A stretch of DNA of 11,660 nt from Oligoflexales bacterium (GCA_015232735.1 JADFZC010000047.1:1-11660); one strand, 5' to 3'; positions 1 through 5,683 are shown, counted from the first letter of the stretch. Translations and numbers: made by a program. Notes: a model not told the origin generated them from the letters alone.

Positions 1-340
1 ATAAACCGGAGTTTATTGGACATAAATGAGGATTTATTTTCGACGAGAACGCAGTTATCATTTCTATTTACCCCCTTTAACCCCGAATTATTTTTCTGGA
101 AAGCTATAGGTGAGAATTTAGGAATTACAACGTGTTAGAGACTTGTGGGTATTTGCTGATATTCAAGCATTCAGATACCGGAAATCCGAGAGTCTGGTGG
201 ATTTTTTTAACACTATTATGAAAAGATGCTTCTCTGGTGTGCAATTTGCATATCATCAAAATCCGTGGAGGGATCTCTCCTCCGCTTTGCCAGTTCCCCG
301 TTTTTGTGCTGTAACTGATTAATTAGGAGCTAACCCTGTC
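1..340. other. Non-coding leader upstream of the PKD lipoprotein gene
   Basis: No reading frame with a ribosome binding site is seen here. Points of possible interest are a TATTAT -10-like hexamer at 214-219 with no good -35 at 16-17 bp, and a short GC-rich hairpin at 267-283 (GGAGG / CCTCC) that would lie in the 5' untranslated region of the downstream gene. Neither is strong enough to be called a promoter or a regulatory RNA. Confidence 0.4.
325..329 (+). promoter_or_regulatory. Ribosome binding site of PKD lipoprotein
   Basis: AGGAG lies 11 nt before the ATG at 341. The spacing is slightly long but usable. It supports this start, which also places a complete lipoprotein signal peptide at the N-terminus. 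Confidence 0.55.
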
Positions 341-1774
341 ATGAAAATTCTGTTATCTTCCATAAAACAAGTAATTAAAACAAATTTTAAGAAAATCTTT
401 CTATGGTCGCTTGTCCTTCTGTTCCCTCTTTTGGGTATTTCTGCCTGTTCGAATAACGGAACTACGGGCAGTTTCAGGTCAGCGGAGGTTTCGTCAGACA
501 AGAAAAGTGAAGCGACTCCCACTGTCAAGAATAATACGGAAAAAGAGACCGTCTTCTCGTTGGAAGAAACTCAGACAACGGCCACTACGGCAAGCCCTGC
601 ATCAAGTTCGGCTTCCACCAGCGGTTTGATTGTCAATTACACGGTAAACGGATTGACGGTCAACTATACTTTAAATAATCCGAATAATCTGAATCTGACA
701 TATATAATGTGGAATCTTGGAGATGGCACAATAGTAAATTCCATGACATCATTCAGTCATGCATATCAAGTTTCAGCCAAATACCCTGTGAAGCTTGAAG
801 TAAGGTATCTGACTGCCGACGGAAAGTCTGTTACGGAATATTTTGCATCGGATGTCCAGGTAGGTTCCAATCCTTTGCCGCCGCCGACACCGCCGACACC
901 GCCGACACCGCCGACACCGCCGACGCCGCCGACACCGCCGACACCGGGCTCAATTACTGCCAATTTTATGGCTTATGTAAACGGCGCACAGGTTACCTTC
1001 CAGGACATGAGCATGTCGACCATGGGTATAATAACGGAAAGACACTGGGTGCTAGGTGACGGGACCGCTAAAGATCAGGCTGTCTCTTTCACTCATACCT
1101 ATAGTGAAGCAAAGGATTATACCGTGACCCTCACTGTCAAGGACAATTTTGGCAATCAAAACAGTACGAGCAAGGTTGTTACAATCAGTTCGATTCCATC
1201 GGACGGTCTCGTCGCTGATTTTGTTTTTGAGGTTAATAACACGATAGTGCTCTTTCAGGACAAGAGTAAATCCTCAAAGAGCGTAATATCAAGCCGTACA
1301 TGGGATTTAGGCGATGGAAATACTGTCAACAATTACCAAATTTTCAGACATACCTATAGTGCAGCGGGGGAATATTCCGTGACGCTCAAAGTAACGGATG
1401 TTTTGGGCGCAACAAAAAGCGTGACCAAGAAAGTGAAAGCCGGACCTGTTACCCCCACAGCATTGGTGGTCGATTACACATACACAAATGACGGATTGAA
1501 TCCGAACGGGACTTACCTGTACACGTTCAAGGGTCAGTCTTCATCTGCCGGCGATACCTTCCGATGGCTTTGGGGTTTCAAGGACATTACCTCAAGCATG
1601 TCTGTACCTTCACAGGAGCAGTGGTGGAGCGCAGGTTCTGAAATAAGAGTGAATATAAGGCGGGGTGAAGGCAATTCCTGCAGGATAATAGAAGCGGATC
1701 TTATTGTTGAAGATGCCTATGGAAATATTGGTAAATCTGTTAAGACAATCAATGTCGGAGGATGTGCTCTCTGA
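341..1774 (+). CDS. PKD-repeat lipoprotein (477 aa)
   Basis: Predicted exported lipoprotein. Residues 1-35 are a type II signal peptide: a lysine-containing n-region, a hydrophobic stretch LWSLVLLFPLLG, and lipobox ISA-C with the lipidated Cys36. A Ser/Thr-rich linker (about 40-95) follows. PKD-like beta-sandwich domains lie at about 96-174, 205-284 and 290-367; each has the hallmark W-x-LGDG motif (W124, W236, W321) and an H-x-Y motif (H140, H252, H337). A fourth, degenerate domain (about 375-472) keeps the WGF turn near 411 but lacks GDG, and carries Cys447 and Cys475, which could form a disulfide. A (PPT)7 hinge at 181-201 separates domain 1 from domain 2. PKD domains usually mediate surface adhesion or protein contacts; no catalytic domain is seen, so an adhesive or scaffold role is inference. 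The gene stands alone and is convergent with the next one. Confidence 0.9.
   Translation: MKILLSSIKQVIKTNFKKIFLWSLVLLFPLLGISACSNNGTTGSFRSAEVSSDKKSEATPTVKNNTEKETVFSLEETQTTATTASPASSSASTSGLIVNYTVNGLTVNYTLNNPNNLNLTYIMWNLGDGTIVNSMTSFSHAYQVSAKYPVKLEVRYLTADGKSVTEYFASDVQVGSNPLPPPTPPTPPTPPTPPTPPTPPTPGSITANFMAYVNGAQVTFQDMSMSTMGIITERHWVLGDGTAKDQAVSFTHTYSEAKDYTVTLTVKDNFGNQNSTSKVVTISSIPSDGLVADFVFEVNNTIVLFQDKSKSSKSVISSRTWDLGDGNTVNNYQIFRHTYSAAGEYSVTLKVTDVLGATKSVTKKVKAGPVTPTALVVDYTYTNDGLNPNGTYLYTFKGQSSSAGDTFRWLWGFKDITSSMSVPSQEQWWSAGSEIRVNIRRGEGNSCRIIEADLIVEDAYGNIGKSVKTINVGGCAL
881..943 (+). repeat. 9-bp minisatellite, seven units, encoding (PPT)7
   Basis: Seven consecutive CCGCCGACA units, the fifth ending ACG. 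The unit is a multiple of three, so gain or loss of copies lengthens or shortens the Pro-Pro-Thr hinge of the PKD lipoprotein without a frameshift. The near-perfect nucleotide identity, including synonymous positions, suggests recent expansion. Confidence 0.95.
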
Positions 1775-1786
1775 TGAGGTGGTGTT

Positions 1787-1816
1787 GTGAAAGGCGCTGT
1801 CAATAGCTTCTTTCAC
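1787..1816. terminator. Imperfect hairpin between convergent genes, possible terminator
   Basis: GTGAAAG (1787-1793) pairs with CTTTCAC (1810-1816), and an inner GCT/AGC stem closes a 6-nt loop. It lies 12 nt after the stop of the PKD gene and overlaps the last codons and stop of the convergent minus-strand gene. The plus strand continues with ATTTAATATT, only a weak U-tract, and the minus strand has none. A terminator role for the PKD gene is therefore tentative. Confidence 0.3.
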
Positions 1817-2312
1817 ATTTAATATTGCTGCTGCAGAAGCCGTTGGTTAATTTTTCAAGGCATTTGTTTACGGCGTTTCCTTTGGCTTCAATCTCCGTAT
1901 CGCCCTTTCCAAGGAAAATACCAAAAGAAGTTGTGACGGAACACGAAAAGAAGGGTCTTCTGTAATCAGGATATAGACCAGGATTGATGCTTCCGGGAAT
2001 ATTGGATGGATAAACGCTTCTGAGACGATAGATCTCCTCCTGAAGCTGAATTACCGCAATCTCAAGACGCCTGGTCCTCTCGCGCAGTTCAGGTATGGAG
2101 CGTAGATCATAATCGTAGCCGTCGGAAACAAAATCAACTCTTTGGGAACCTTCGCCGACATCGATCTTCTGTGTTTCCGCCGGAATTTGCCGGTCGCTTG
2201 AAAATGACATTTCAGAAGCAAGGGTAGTAAAGAAGATCGTGAAGCACAGAAGTCTTCGGTGGGATGACTTTAAAAAGAATTCCTTTGTCTTTTTTGTTCC
2301 TAAATCGATCAT
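1800..2312 (-). CDS. Small exported coiled-coil/cysteine protein (170 aa), unknown function
   Basis: I do not recognise a named family. A basic n-region (KKTK...HRR) followed by a hydrophobic stretch (about 21-33, LLCFTIFFTTLA) suggests Sec export, with cleavage somewhere near residues 32-38. Residues 73-98 (ELRERTRRLEIAVIQLQEEI) have heptad spacing of a short coiled coil. A Pro/Gly/Tyr-rich linker leads to a compact C-terminal region (122-166) with four cysteines (C124, C151, C160, C166) and an F-x-G-x-G-x-TEIEAKGNA-x-x-KC pattern, consistent with a disulfide-bonded periplasmic or surface domain. The start is supported by GAGGAG 8 nt upstream. It is transcribed toward the PKD lipoprotein gene and has no operon partner. 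Confidence 0.75.
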   Translation of the reverse strand: MIDLGTKKTKEFFLKSSHRRLLCFTIFFTTLASEMSFSSDRQIPAETQKIDVGEGSQRVDFVSDGYDYDLRSIPELRERTRRLEIAVIQLQEEIYRLRSVYPSNIPGSINPGLYPDYRRPFFSCSVTTSFGIFLGKGDTEIEAKGNAVNKCLEKLTNGFCSSNIKCERSY

Positions 2313-2320
2313 GGGCTAAT

Positions 2321-2326
2321 CTCCTC
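2321..2326 (-). promoter_or_regulatory. Ribosome binding site of the 170-aa exported protein
   Basis: On the minus strand GAGGAG lies 8 nt before the ATG at 2312. This is near-ideal spacing and fixes the start codon. Confidence 0.75.
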
Positions 2327-2378
2327 ATAAAATTTTTGGATCTATAAAATAAAAACTTTACCTTCGTATTTCCGTTTC

Positions 2379-2392
2379 CTGACGCATGTCAG
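2379..2392. promoter_or_regulatory. Inverted repeat upstream of the 170-aa gene, possible operator
   Basis: CTGAC and GTCAG are separated by 4 nt. The symmetry and the position upstream of a start codon fit a dimeric regulator site, but short palindromes also occur by chance and no second copy was seen. Confidence 0.2.
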
Positions 2393-2740
2393 AAATGTTG
2401 TCTTTGCTATCAGTCTCTTTTTTCCTTAAATCGTATTTTGCAATCAGCGTGCCATCTTCAAGTGGGCTGAAAAAAACTTTTTTTGCAAAATATTTGGTAA
2501 TTCCTATATTAGCATTTGCATATTTATATGAAGTATTTTGAAAAATGAAACATCTTTTTTTGTTAAATTTTAGATGGAGGCAGATAAAAATTATCATTTA
2601 AAATTGTATTGTCAGAAACTATGATGAATAATATGCTGAAAAACTTGGATAAAAAAATTTTTCTCGCCCCGAAATCAAAAAATGGACTAAGCTTCATGGC
2701 ATCGAAAGACAAATGAAGATTTTAATCATGATTCAGGAAA

Positions 2741-2911
2741 TAGTCGCTGGTGCGAAATGCGCCAAAGGCGTATTCCTTCGGTACCCTAAGGACAGGCTCT
2801 AAGCCCTAAGGGCGAAGGATCTGCCACGAAATATCAGCATGTTACAGACAGATCTGATGCAAGCTTCGCCAGCTAGGACACGTCTGCTGGCGCTGAAAGC
2901 GCCAGCGGCTA
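2741..2911. mobile_element. MITE-like non-autonomous element, copy A (about 171 bp)
   Basis: It starts TAGTCGCTGG and ends with the near-complement CCAGCGGCTA. Each end is also a local hairpin: 2748-2764 (TGGTGC / GCGCCA with one G-T pair) and 2886-2906 (GCTGGCGCT / AGCGCCAGC, 9 bp with a 3-nt loop). The interior shares the blocks GGATCT, CGAAAT-TCAGCAT, CAGATC and GCAAGCTTCGC with copy B in the same order and orientation. The left inner arm differs from copy B (it contains GCCCTAAGGGC at 2803-2813). No protein is encoded. The family is inferred to be mobilised in trans; the transposase is not in the window. Confidence 0.65.
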
Positions 2912-2915
2912 AATA

Positions 2916-2952
2916 CCTGTCCAATCCGGCCGCCTTTGTACATAATTTTGGA
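2916..2952 (+). repeat. Imperfect direct repeat beside MITE-like copy A
   Basis: The pattern CCTGT - ATCCG - GCCTTTGT - AATTTTGGA recurs 100 bp later at 3016-3054 with small indels and substitutions. The first copy follows element A by 4 nt and the second lies about 11 nt before element B. This suggests that an ancestral segment was duplicated together with, or between, the two elements. Confidence 0.5.
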
Positions 2953-3015
2953 CTTATGAGCAAATAAGTGGATATTATGACGCGACCTCTCCGGGGTGGC
3001 AATTTTTTTCATATG

Positions 3016-3054
3016 CCTGTTGGAGATCCGCTGCCTTTGTAAACAAAATTTCCA
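3016..3054 (+). repeat. Imperfect direct repeat beside MITE-like copy B
   Basis: Partner of the repeat at 2916-2952. It shares CCTGT, ATCCG, GCCTTTGT and an AAAATTT-CCA block in the same order. No open reading frame of note spans it. Confidence 0.5.
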
Positions 3055-3065
3055 ATCTTTCTAAC

Positions 3066-3213
3066 TAGTCGCTGGCGCGAAAGCGCCAGCAGACGTATCC
3101 TGACGAGCGAAGCGAGTATAGGATCTCCCCGAAATTTCAGCATATTTCAAACAGATCCTAAGCAAGCTTCGCTTGTCAGGATACGTCCCTGGCGCATTTC
3201 GCGCCAGGAACTA
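3066..3213. mobile_element. MITE-like non-autonomous element, copy B (about 148 bp)
   Basis: The left arm (about 3066-3117) and the right arm (about 3160-3213) are imperfect inverted repeats of roughly 50 bp, sharing CTGGCGCGAAA, GCGCCAG, GACGTATCCTGAC and AGCGAAGC. Each arm contains its own perfect hairpin: GCTGGCGC-GAAA-GCGCCAGC at 3071-3090 (an 8-bp stem with a GAAA tetraloop) and CCTGGCGC-ATTTC-GCGCCAGG at 3188-3208. The element can therefore fold either as one long stem or as two terminal hairpins. It has no coding capacity, and target-site duplications are not clear. Confidence 0.7.
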
Positions 3214-3416
3214 ACTACTCATGATCTTTTTTTAAATCGAGATTTAAAAACACCTTTATCAGGATTTATATCAGAGACAAAGCCATAACATCATGGGATT
3301 CACTTCCAAAGTTACCAAACATCATGTGCCGTTTTATAACCTGACCTGGCTTAAGCCAGAACCAAAAAATTGTCAGCGGTCAGCCGAAACAGTGTTCATG
3401 TGCCGCTTGACCCCAT
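3214..3416. other. Intergenic stretch downstream of the first nuclease copy
   Basis: No gene is seen. It contains an AT-rich hairpin at 3229-3250, a perfect 14-bp palindrome CTGGCTTAAGCCAG at 3346-3359, and CATGTGCCG twice (3323-3331 and 3397-3405). The second CATGTGCCG runs into CTTGACCCC just after the nuclease stop. That gives a GGGGTCAAG block on the minus strand, reminiscent of but not identical to the GGGGACACACG block after the second nuclease copy. Confidence 0.45.
3229..3250. repeat. AT-rich inverted repeat
   Basis: TTTTTAAATC and GATTTAAAAA flank 2 nt, forming a stem of about 9 bp with a CGAG loop just outside the right end of MITE-like copy B. It could act as a weak bidirectional terminator, but the stem is almost all A-T. 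Confidence 0.35.
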
Positions 3417-3698
3417 TTATTCCTTATTTGCGATCTTCTCAATCTCCCTAACAACTTCCTCACAAGTTAATCCTGTAATCTTTGAAAGTTGCTCGATATC
3501 GTATTTAATGTCTGAGGATGCAATCAAATTATGAAGTATAGCGATACGGCCCTTTTGTTCGCCTTCTTCTCTACCTTCTTCTCTACCTTCTTCTCTACCT
3601 TTTTCGATACCTTCCGCCATACCTTCCTCTCTGCCTTTTGCAAGACCTTCTGCAAGACCTTCTGCACGTGCACCGCTGAGATTGGACACATAACGCAT
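3417..3698 (-). CDS. Possible internal start: 93-aa C-terminal protein within nuclease copy 1
   Basis: Met249 of the nuclease frame (ATG at 3698-3696) is preceded by AGGGAG with 9-nt spacing and a further purine run, a much better initiation context than the full-length start, which has none. Translation from here would give the Glu-Gly-Arg repeat region plus the C-terminal helices without the nuclease core. Published work on E. coli Rpn proteins describes small in-frame C-terminal proteins that neutralise the full-length toxin; the equivalence here is inference. A second internal candidate is Met275 (3620), with AGAGAGG 5 nt upstream. AGGGAGAAGGGG also simply encodes Arg-Glu-Lys-Gly, so the signal could be coincidental. 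Confidence 0.35.
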   Translation of the reverse strand: MRYVSNLSGARAEGLAEGLAKGREEGMAEGIEKGREEGREEGREEGEQKGRIAILHNLIASSDIKYDIEQLSKITGLTCEEVVREIEKIANKE

Positions 3699-4442
3699 CA
3701 GCCCCTTCTCCCTGATACGAGCAAGCTCTTTGGCATCAGGGTCGGCTGATAAAATCTCCAGAGTCTTTTTCGTCTTCTGGATCACTTTTTTCGTTTTCTT
3801 GAGAGATGGATTATTCATGGGCTCCTCCAAAAGAGTCAAGTCATCCGGATTATATAAAAATCGCACCCACAGATCCAAAGAATTATTTCTGCCCAAGTTG
3901 CGGCTTTTTTCAATACCTTGAATTAACTTCTCAATTTCAATGAAATGGGCAATGAAATACGATTTCAAAGAGGCTCTATGACGGCACTCCTGCATGTAAA
4001 AAGAGAGATGATAATCTTCAAAATCGGTCTCAAAATGGTTTTTGACGAGGAAAAAAATCGAAATGACAGGTTTAAGCGTCTCATACGAATCGCCTGCCTT
4101 CAGCTGACCGGAAGCCATTTTTGCAGGATAATAGGCCGACCTTTGGCTCAGGAAATATTCGCTTCCCATTTGCATCTCGATATCAATTCTGCAGCCATCA
4201 TCCAGTTTGACCAGGATATCGAGTACCACCCCCTTCTCCTCGATATTCTCTTTCGGCAGGGCGGGGTTCAAGACTTCAAGATCATGGATCGAAGAGACAG
4301 GGTCTATAACAGCCGTTATGATATCGATCAATGCATCTTTACTGCGAGGCTGGGCAAACAGCATCTTGAAGACAACATCCAGCTTGGGATCGAGATGATC
4401 GCACTCTTTGCTTTTTTTATGCACTTCTTTTTCTTCACTCAT
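3417..4442 (-). CDS. Rpn-family PD-(D/E)XK nuclease / putative transposase, copy 1 (341 aa)
   Basis: Belongs to the Rpn family (PDDEXK_2 / TIGR01784 type), DNA endonucleases that promote recombination and, in E. coli, act in phage defence with toxicity. The N-terminal core reads DPKLDVVFKMLFA (about 18-30), then the catalytic GVVLDILV (D75) and DIEMQ (E89-x-Q91, the family's usual ExQ form), then the RSAYYPAKM and LKPVISIFFL helices and strands. The middle part is helical. Residues 258-298 are a charged Glu-Gly-Arg repeat region, and the C-terminus (299-341) is a helical tail. The ATG at 4442 has no Shine-Dalgarno sequence; an earlier ATG at 4455 is in another frame and stops quickly. Residue 249 is a possible internal start. 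The gene is the left copy of a 1167-bp tandem duplication and the last of three co-directional genes. Confidence 0.9.
   Translation of the reverse strand: MSEEKEVHKKSKECDHLDPKLDVVFKMLFAQPRSKDALIDIITAVIDPVSSIHDLEVLNPALPKENIEEKGVVLDILVKLDDGCRIDIEMQMGSEYFLSQRSAYYPAKMASGQLKAGDSYETLKPVISIFFLVKNHFETDFEDYHLSFYMQECRHRASLKSYFIAHFIEIEKLIQGIEKSRNLGRNNSLDLWVRFLYNPDDLTLLEEPMNNPSLKKTKKVIQKTKKTLEILSADPDAKELARIREKGLMRYVSNLSGARAEGLAEGLAKGREEGMAEGIEKGREEGREEGREEGEQKGRIAILHNLIASSDIKYDIEQLSKITGLTCEEVVREIEKIANKE
3562..3597 (-). repeat. Three 12-bp units encoding GREE in nuclease copy 1
   Basis: CCTTCTTCTCTA occurs three times in perfect tandem on the plus strand, encoding Gly-Arg-Glu-Glu three times on the minus strand (residues 282-293). 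Copy-number change by slippage would keep the frame and alter the length of the charged repeat segment. Confidence 0.85.
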
Positions 4443-4481
4443 GAAAAAACGTCATATTGGAGGAAATGTTTGTTAGTTGCC

Positions 4482-4503
4482 AGTGACATTGGAAGATGTC
4501 ACT
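4482..4503. promoter_or_regulatory. Inverted repeat upstream of nuclease copy 1, possible operator or RNA hairpin
   Basis: AGTGACAT and ATGTCACT flank TGGAAG, giving a perfect 8-bp stem with a 6-nt loop about 40 nt upstream of the nuclease start. It is conserved exactly at 5648-5669 although the neighbouring bases differ between copies. It could bind a dimeric repressor or act as a leader hairpin; which of these cannot be told from sequence alone. Confidence 0.45.
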
Positions 4504-4559
4504 TGATGATATGAATAAAGTGGGGGATGAAGGGAAATTGGGACTGGCCATGTTTTCCT

Positions 4560-4580
4560 GGGGTAACGTCGTGTGTCCCC
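4560..4580. repeat. Repeat core 1 (GGGG, 13 nt, CCCC) at the 3' end of nuclease copy 2
   Basis: GGGG, then TAACGTCGTGTGT, then CCCC, preceded by ATGTTTTCCT and followed by TTAA. It is the first of eight full copies. The following TTA (4581-4583) is the stop codon of nuclease copy 2 on the minus strand. It is isolated here, about 1.15 kb from the main array, because it belongs to the duplicated nuclease unit. Confidence 0.9.
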
Positions 4581-4865
4581 TTAAGGTTCCTTATTTGCGA
4601 TCTTTTCAATCTCCCTCACAACTTCCTCACAAGTTAATCCTGTAATTTTTGAAAGTTGCTCGATATCGTATTTAATGTCTGAGGATGCAATCAAATTATG
4701 AAGTATAGCGATACGGCCCTTTTGTTCGCCTTCTTCTCTACCTTCTTCTCTACCTTCTTCTCTACCTTTTTCGATACCTTCCGCCATACCTTCCTCTCTG
4801 CCTTTTGCAAGACCTTCTGCAAGACCTTCTGCACGTGCACCGCTGAGATTGGACACATAACGCAT
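4581..4865 (-). CDS. Possible internal start: 94-aa C-terminal protein within nuclease copy 2
   Basis: Met253 (ATG at 4865-4863) has the same AGGGAG-9 nt-ATG context as in copy 1, because this part of the two genes is identical at nucleotide level. It would add a second dose of the putative C-terminal inhibitor. Confidence is limited because the purine-rich stretch also encodes charged residues. Confidence 0.35.
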   Translation of the reverse strand: MRYVSNLSGARAEGLAEGLAKGREEGMAEGIEKGREEGREEGREEGEQKGRIAILHNLIASSDIKYDIEQLSKITGLTCEEVVREIEKIANKEP

Positions 4866-5621
4866 CAGCCCCTTCTCCCTGATACGAGCAAGCTCTTTGG
4901 CATCAGGGTCGGCTGATAAAATCTCCAGAGTCTTTTTCGTCTTCTGGATCACTTTTTTCGTTTTCTTGAGAGATGGATTATTCATGGGCTCCTCCAAAAG
5001 AGTCAAGTCATCCGGATTATATAAAAATCGCACCCACAGATCCAAAGAATTATTTCTGCCCAAGTTGCGGCTTTTTTCAATACCTTGAATTAACTTCTCA
5101 ATTTCAATGAAATGGGCAATGAAATACGATTTCAAAGAGGCTCTATGACGGCACTCCTGCATGTAAAAAGAGAGATGATAATCTTCAAAATCGGTCTCAA
5201 AATGGTTTTTGACGAGGAAAAAAATCGAAATGACAGGTTTAAGCGTCTCATACGAATCGCCTGCCTTCAGCTGACCGGAAGCCATTTTTGCAGGATAATA
5301 GGCCGACCTTTGGCTCAGGAAATATTCGCTTCCCATTTGCATCTCGATATCAATTCTGCAGCCATCATCCAGTTTGACCAGAATATCGAGTACCACTCCC
5401 TTCTCCTCGATATTCTCTTTCGGCAGGGCGGGGTTTAACACTTCGATGTCATGGATTGGGGAGGCTGGATCGATAACAGCCGTGATGATATCGATCAATG
5501 CCTCTTTACTGCGAGGCTGGGCAAATAACATCTTGAAGACAACATCCAGCTTGGGATCAAGGTGATCGCACTCTTTGCTTTTTTTATACACTTCTTTTTC
5601 CTCACTCTTAAAAAACGTCAT
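4581..5621 (-). CDS. Rpn-family PD-(D/E)XK nuclease / putative transposase, copy 2 (346 aa)
   Basis: Same architecture as the downstream copy: catalytic D79 (GVVLDILV) and E93-x-Q95 (DIEMQ), a Glu-Gly-Arg repeat segment near the C-terminus and a final helical tail. It differs from copy 1 by five substitutions, all in the first ~60 residues (H/Y, D/E, V/A, S/P, L/I), by an N-terminal extension MTFFK in place of M, and by one extra C-terminal proline. The extension arises because this copy lacks one base and the ATG used by copy 1, so the ATG at 5621 reads through in frame. No Shine-Dalgarno precedes it; a GTG at Val11 with GAGG 8 nt upstream is an alternative start that would keep the whole nuclease fold. 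Its stop codon lies in the TTAA of a repeat core. Confidence 0.9.
   Translation of the reverse strand: MTFFKSEEKEVYKKSKECDHLDPKLDVVFKMLFAQPRSKEALIDIITAVIDPASPIHDIEVLNPALPKENIEEKGVVLDILVKLDDGCRIDIEMQMGSEYFLSQRSAYYPAKMASGQLKAGDSYETLKPVISIFFLVKNHFETDFEDYHLSFYMQECRHRASLKSYFIAHFIEIEKLIQGIEKSRNLGRNNSLDLWVRFLYNPDDLTLLEEPMNNPSLKKTKKVIQKTKKTLEILSADPDAKELARIREKGLMRYVSNLSGARAEGLAEGLAKGREEGMAEGIEKGREEGREEGREEGEQKGRIAILHNLIASSDIKYDIEQLSKITGLTCEEVVREIEKIANKEP
4729..4764 (-). repeat. Three 12-bp units encoding GREE in nuclease copy 2
   Basis: Exact counterpart of the 3562-3597 repeat: same unit, same number of copies. Confidence 0.85.
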
Positions 5622-5647
5622 ATTGGAGGAAATGTTTGTTTGTTGCC

Positions 5648-5669
5648 AGTGACATTGGAAGATGTCACT
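5648..5669. promoter_or_regulatory. Inverted repeat upstream of nuclease copy 2, possible operator or RNA hairpin
   Basis: Identical AGTGACAT-TGGAAG-ATGTCACT to that upstream of copy 1. On the minus strand TTTTATACATATC lies just 5' of it and could supply a -10 element (TATACA), which would place the hairpin at or just after a transcription start. No good -35 is seen. Confidence 0.45.
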
Positions 5670-5683
5670 TGATGATATGTATA

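Larger units (their letters stand above)
2313..2740. other. AT-rich intergenic stretch
   Basis: It holds the upstream region of the minus-strand 170-aa gene and no convincing gene. A perfect inverted repeat CTGAC-GCAT-GTCAG lies at 2379-2392, about 65 nt upstream of that gene's start, and could be a regulator site. The minus strand nearer the start is very A+T rich (TTTTATAGAT around 2340), which could contain a -10 element, but no matching -35 is clear. Open frames at 2358-2597 (minus) and 2621-2716 (plus) lack ribosome binding sites. Confidence 0.4.
3420..4584 (-). repeat. Tandem duplication unit 1 (nuclease gene, leader and repeat core)
   Basis: Matches 4587-5751 with an offset of 1167 bp. 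The shared unit holds the whole nuclease coding region, about 100 bp upstream with its inverted repeat, and the GGGG-CCCC core plus TTAA. By eye 3481-4214 is identical to 4648-5381, 3421-3480 has three differences, and about 4215-4442 has about 22 substitutions. The left flanks differ (CCCCATTTA versus CCCCTTAAGG). Confidence 0.9.

Noticed and set aside
2358..2597. Minus-strand 79-aa frame
   Set aside because: It has no ribosome binding site, an AT-driven composition and no recognisable motif. Part of it lies where a promoter for the 170-aa gene would be expected.
2621..2716. Plus-strand 31-aa frame beginning MMNNML
   Set aside because: It has no ribosome binding site and is too short to judge. 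It could be a chance frame.
2799..3002. Minus-strand 67-aa frame
   Set aside because: It lies mostly inside MITE-like copy A and its flank. The structured repeat explains the openness.
3061..3217. Integron attC site, because of the CTAAC / AACTAAC ends and long imperfect hairpin
   Set aside because: attC sites need RYYYAAC at one end and GTTRRRY at the other. Here both ends read AAC on the same strand, there is no cassette gene between the copies and no integrase in the window.
3365..3390. Terminator of nuclease copy 1 on the minus strand (T-run preceded by GGCTGACCGCTGAC)
   Set aside because: The only stem is 3-4 bp with a G-T pair. GTCAGC occurs there as a direct rather than an inverted repeat, so it is too weak to call.
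3945..4514. Plus-strand 189-aa frame and other plus-strand frames antisense to both nuclease genes
   Set aside because: They are shadows of the minus-strand nuclease genes, which show clear family motifs.
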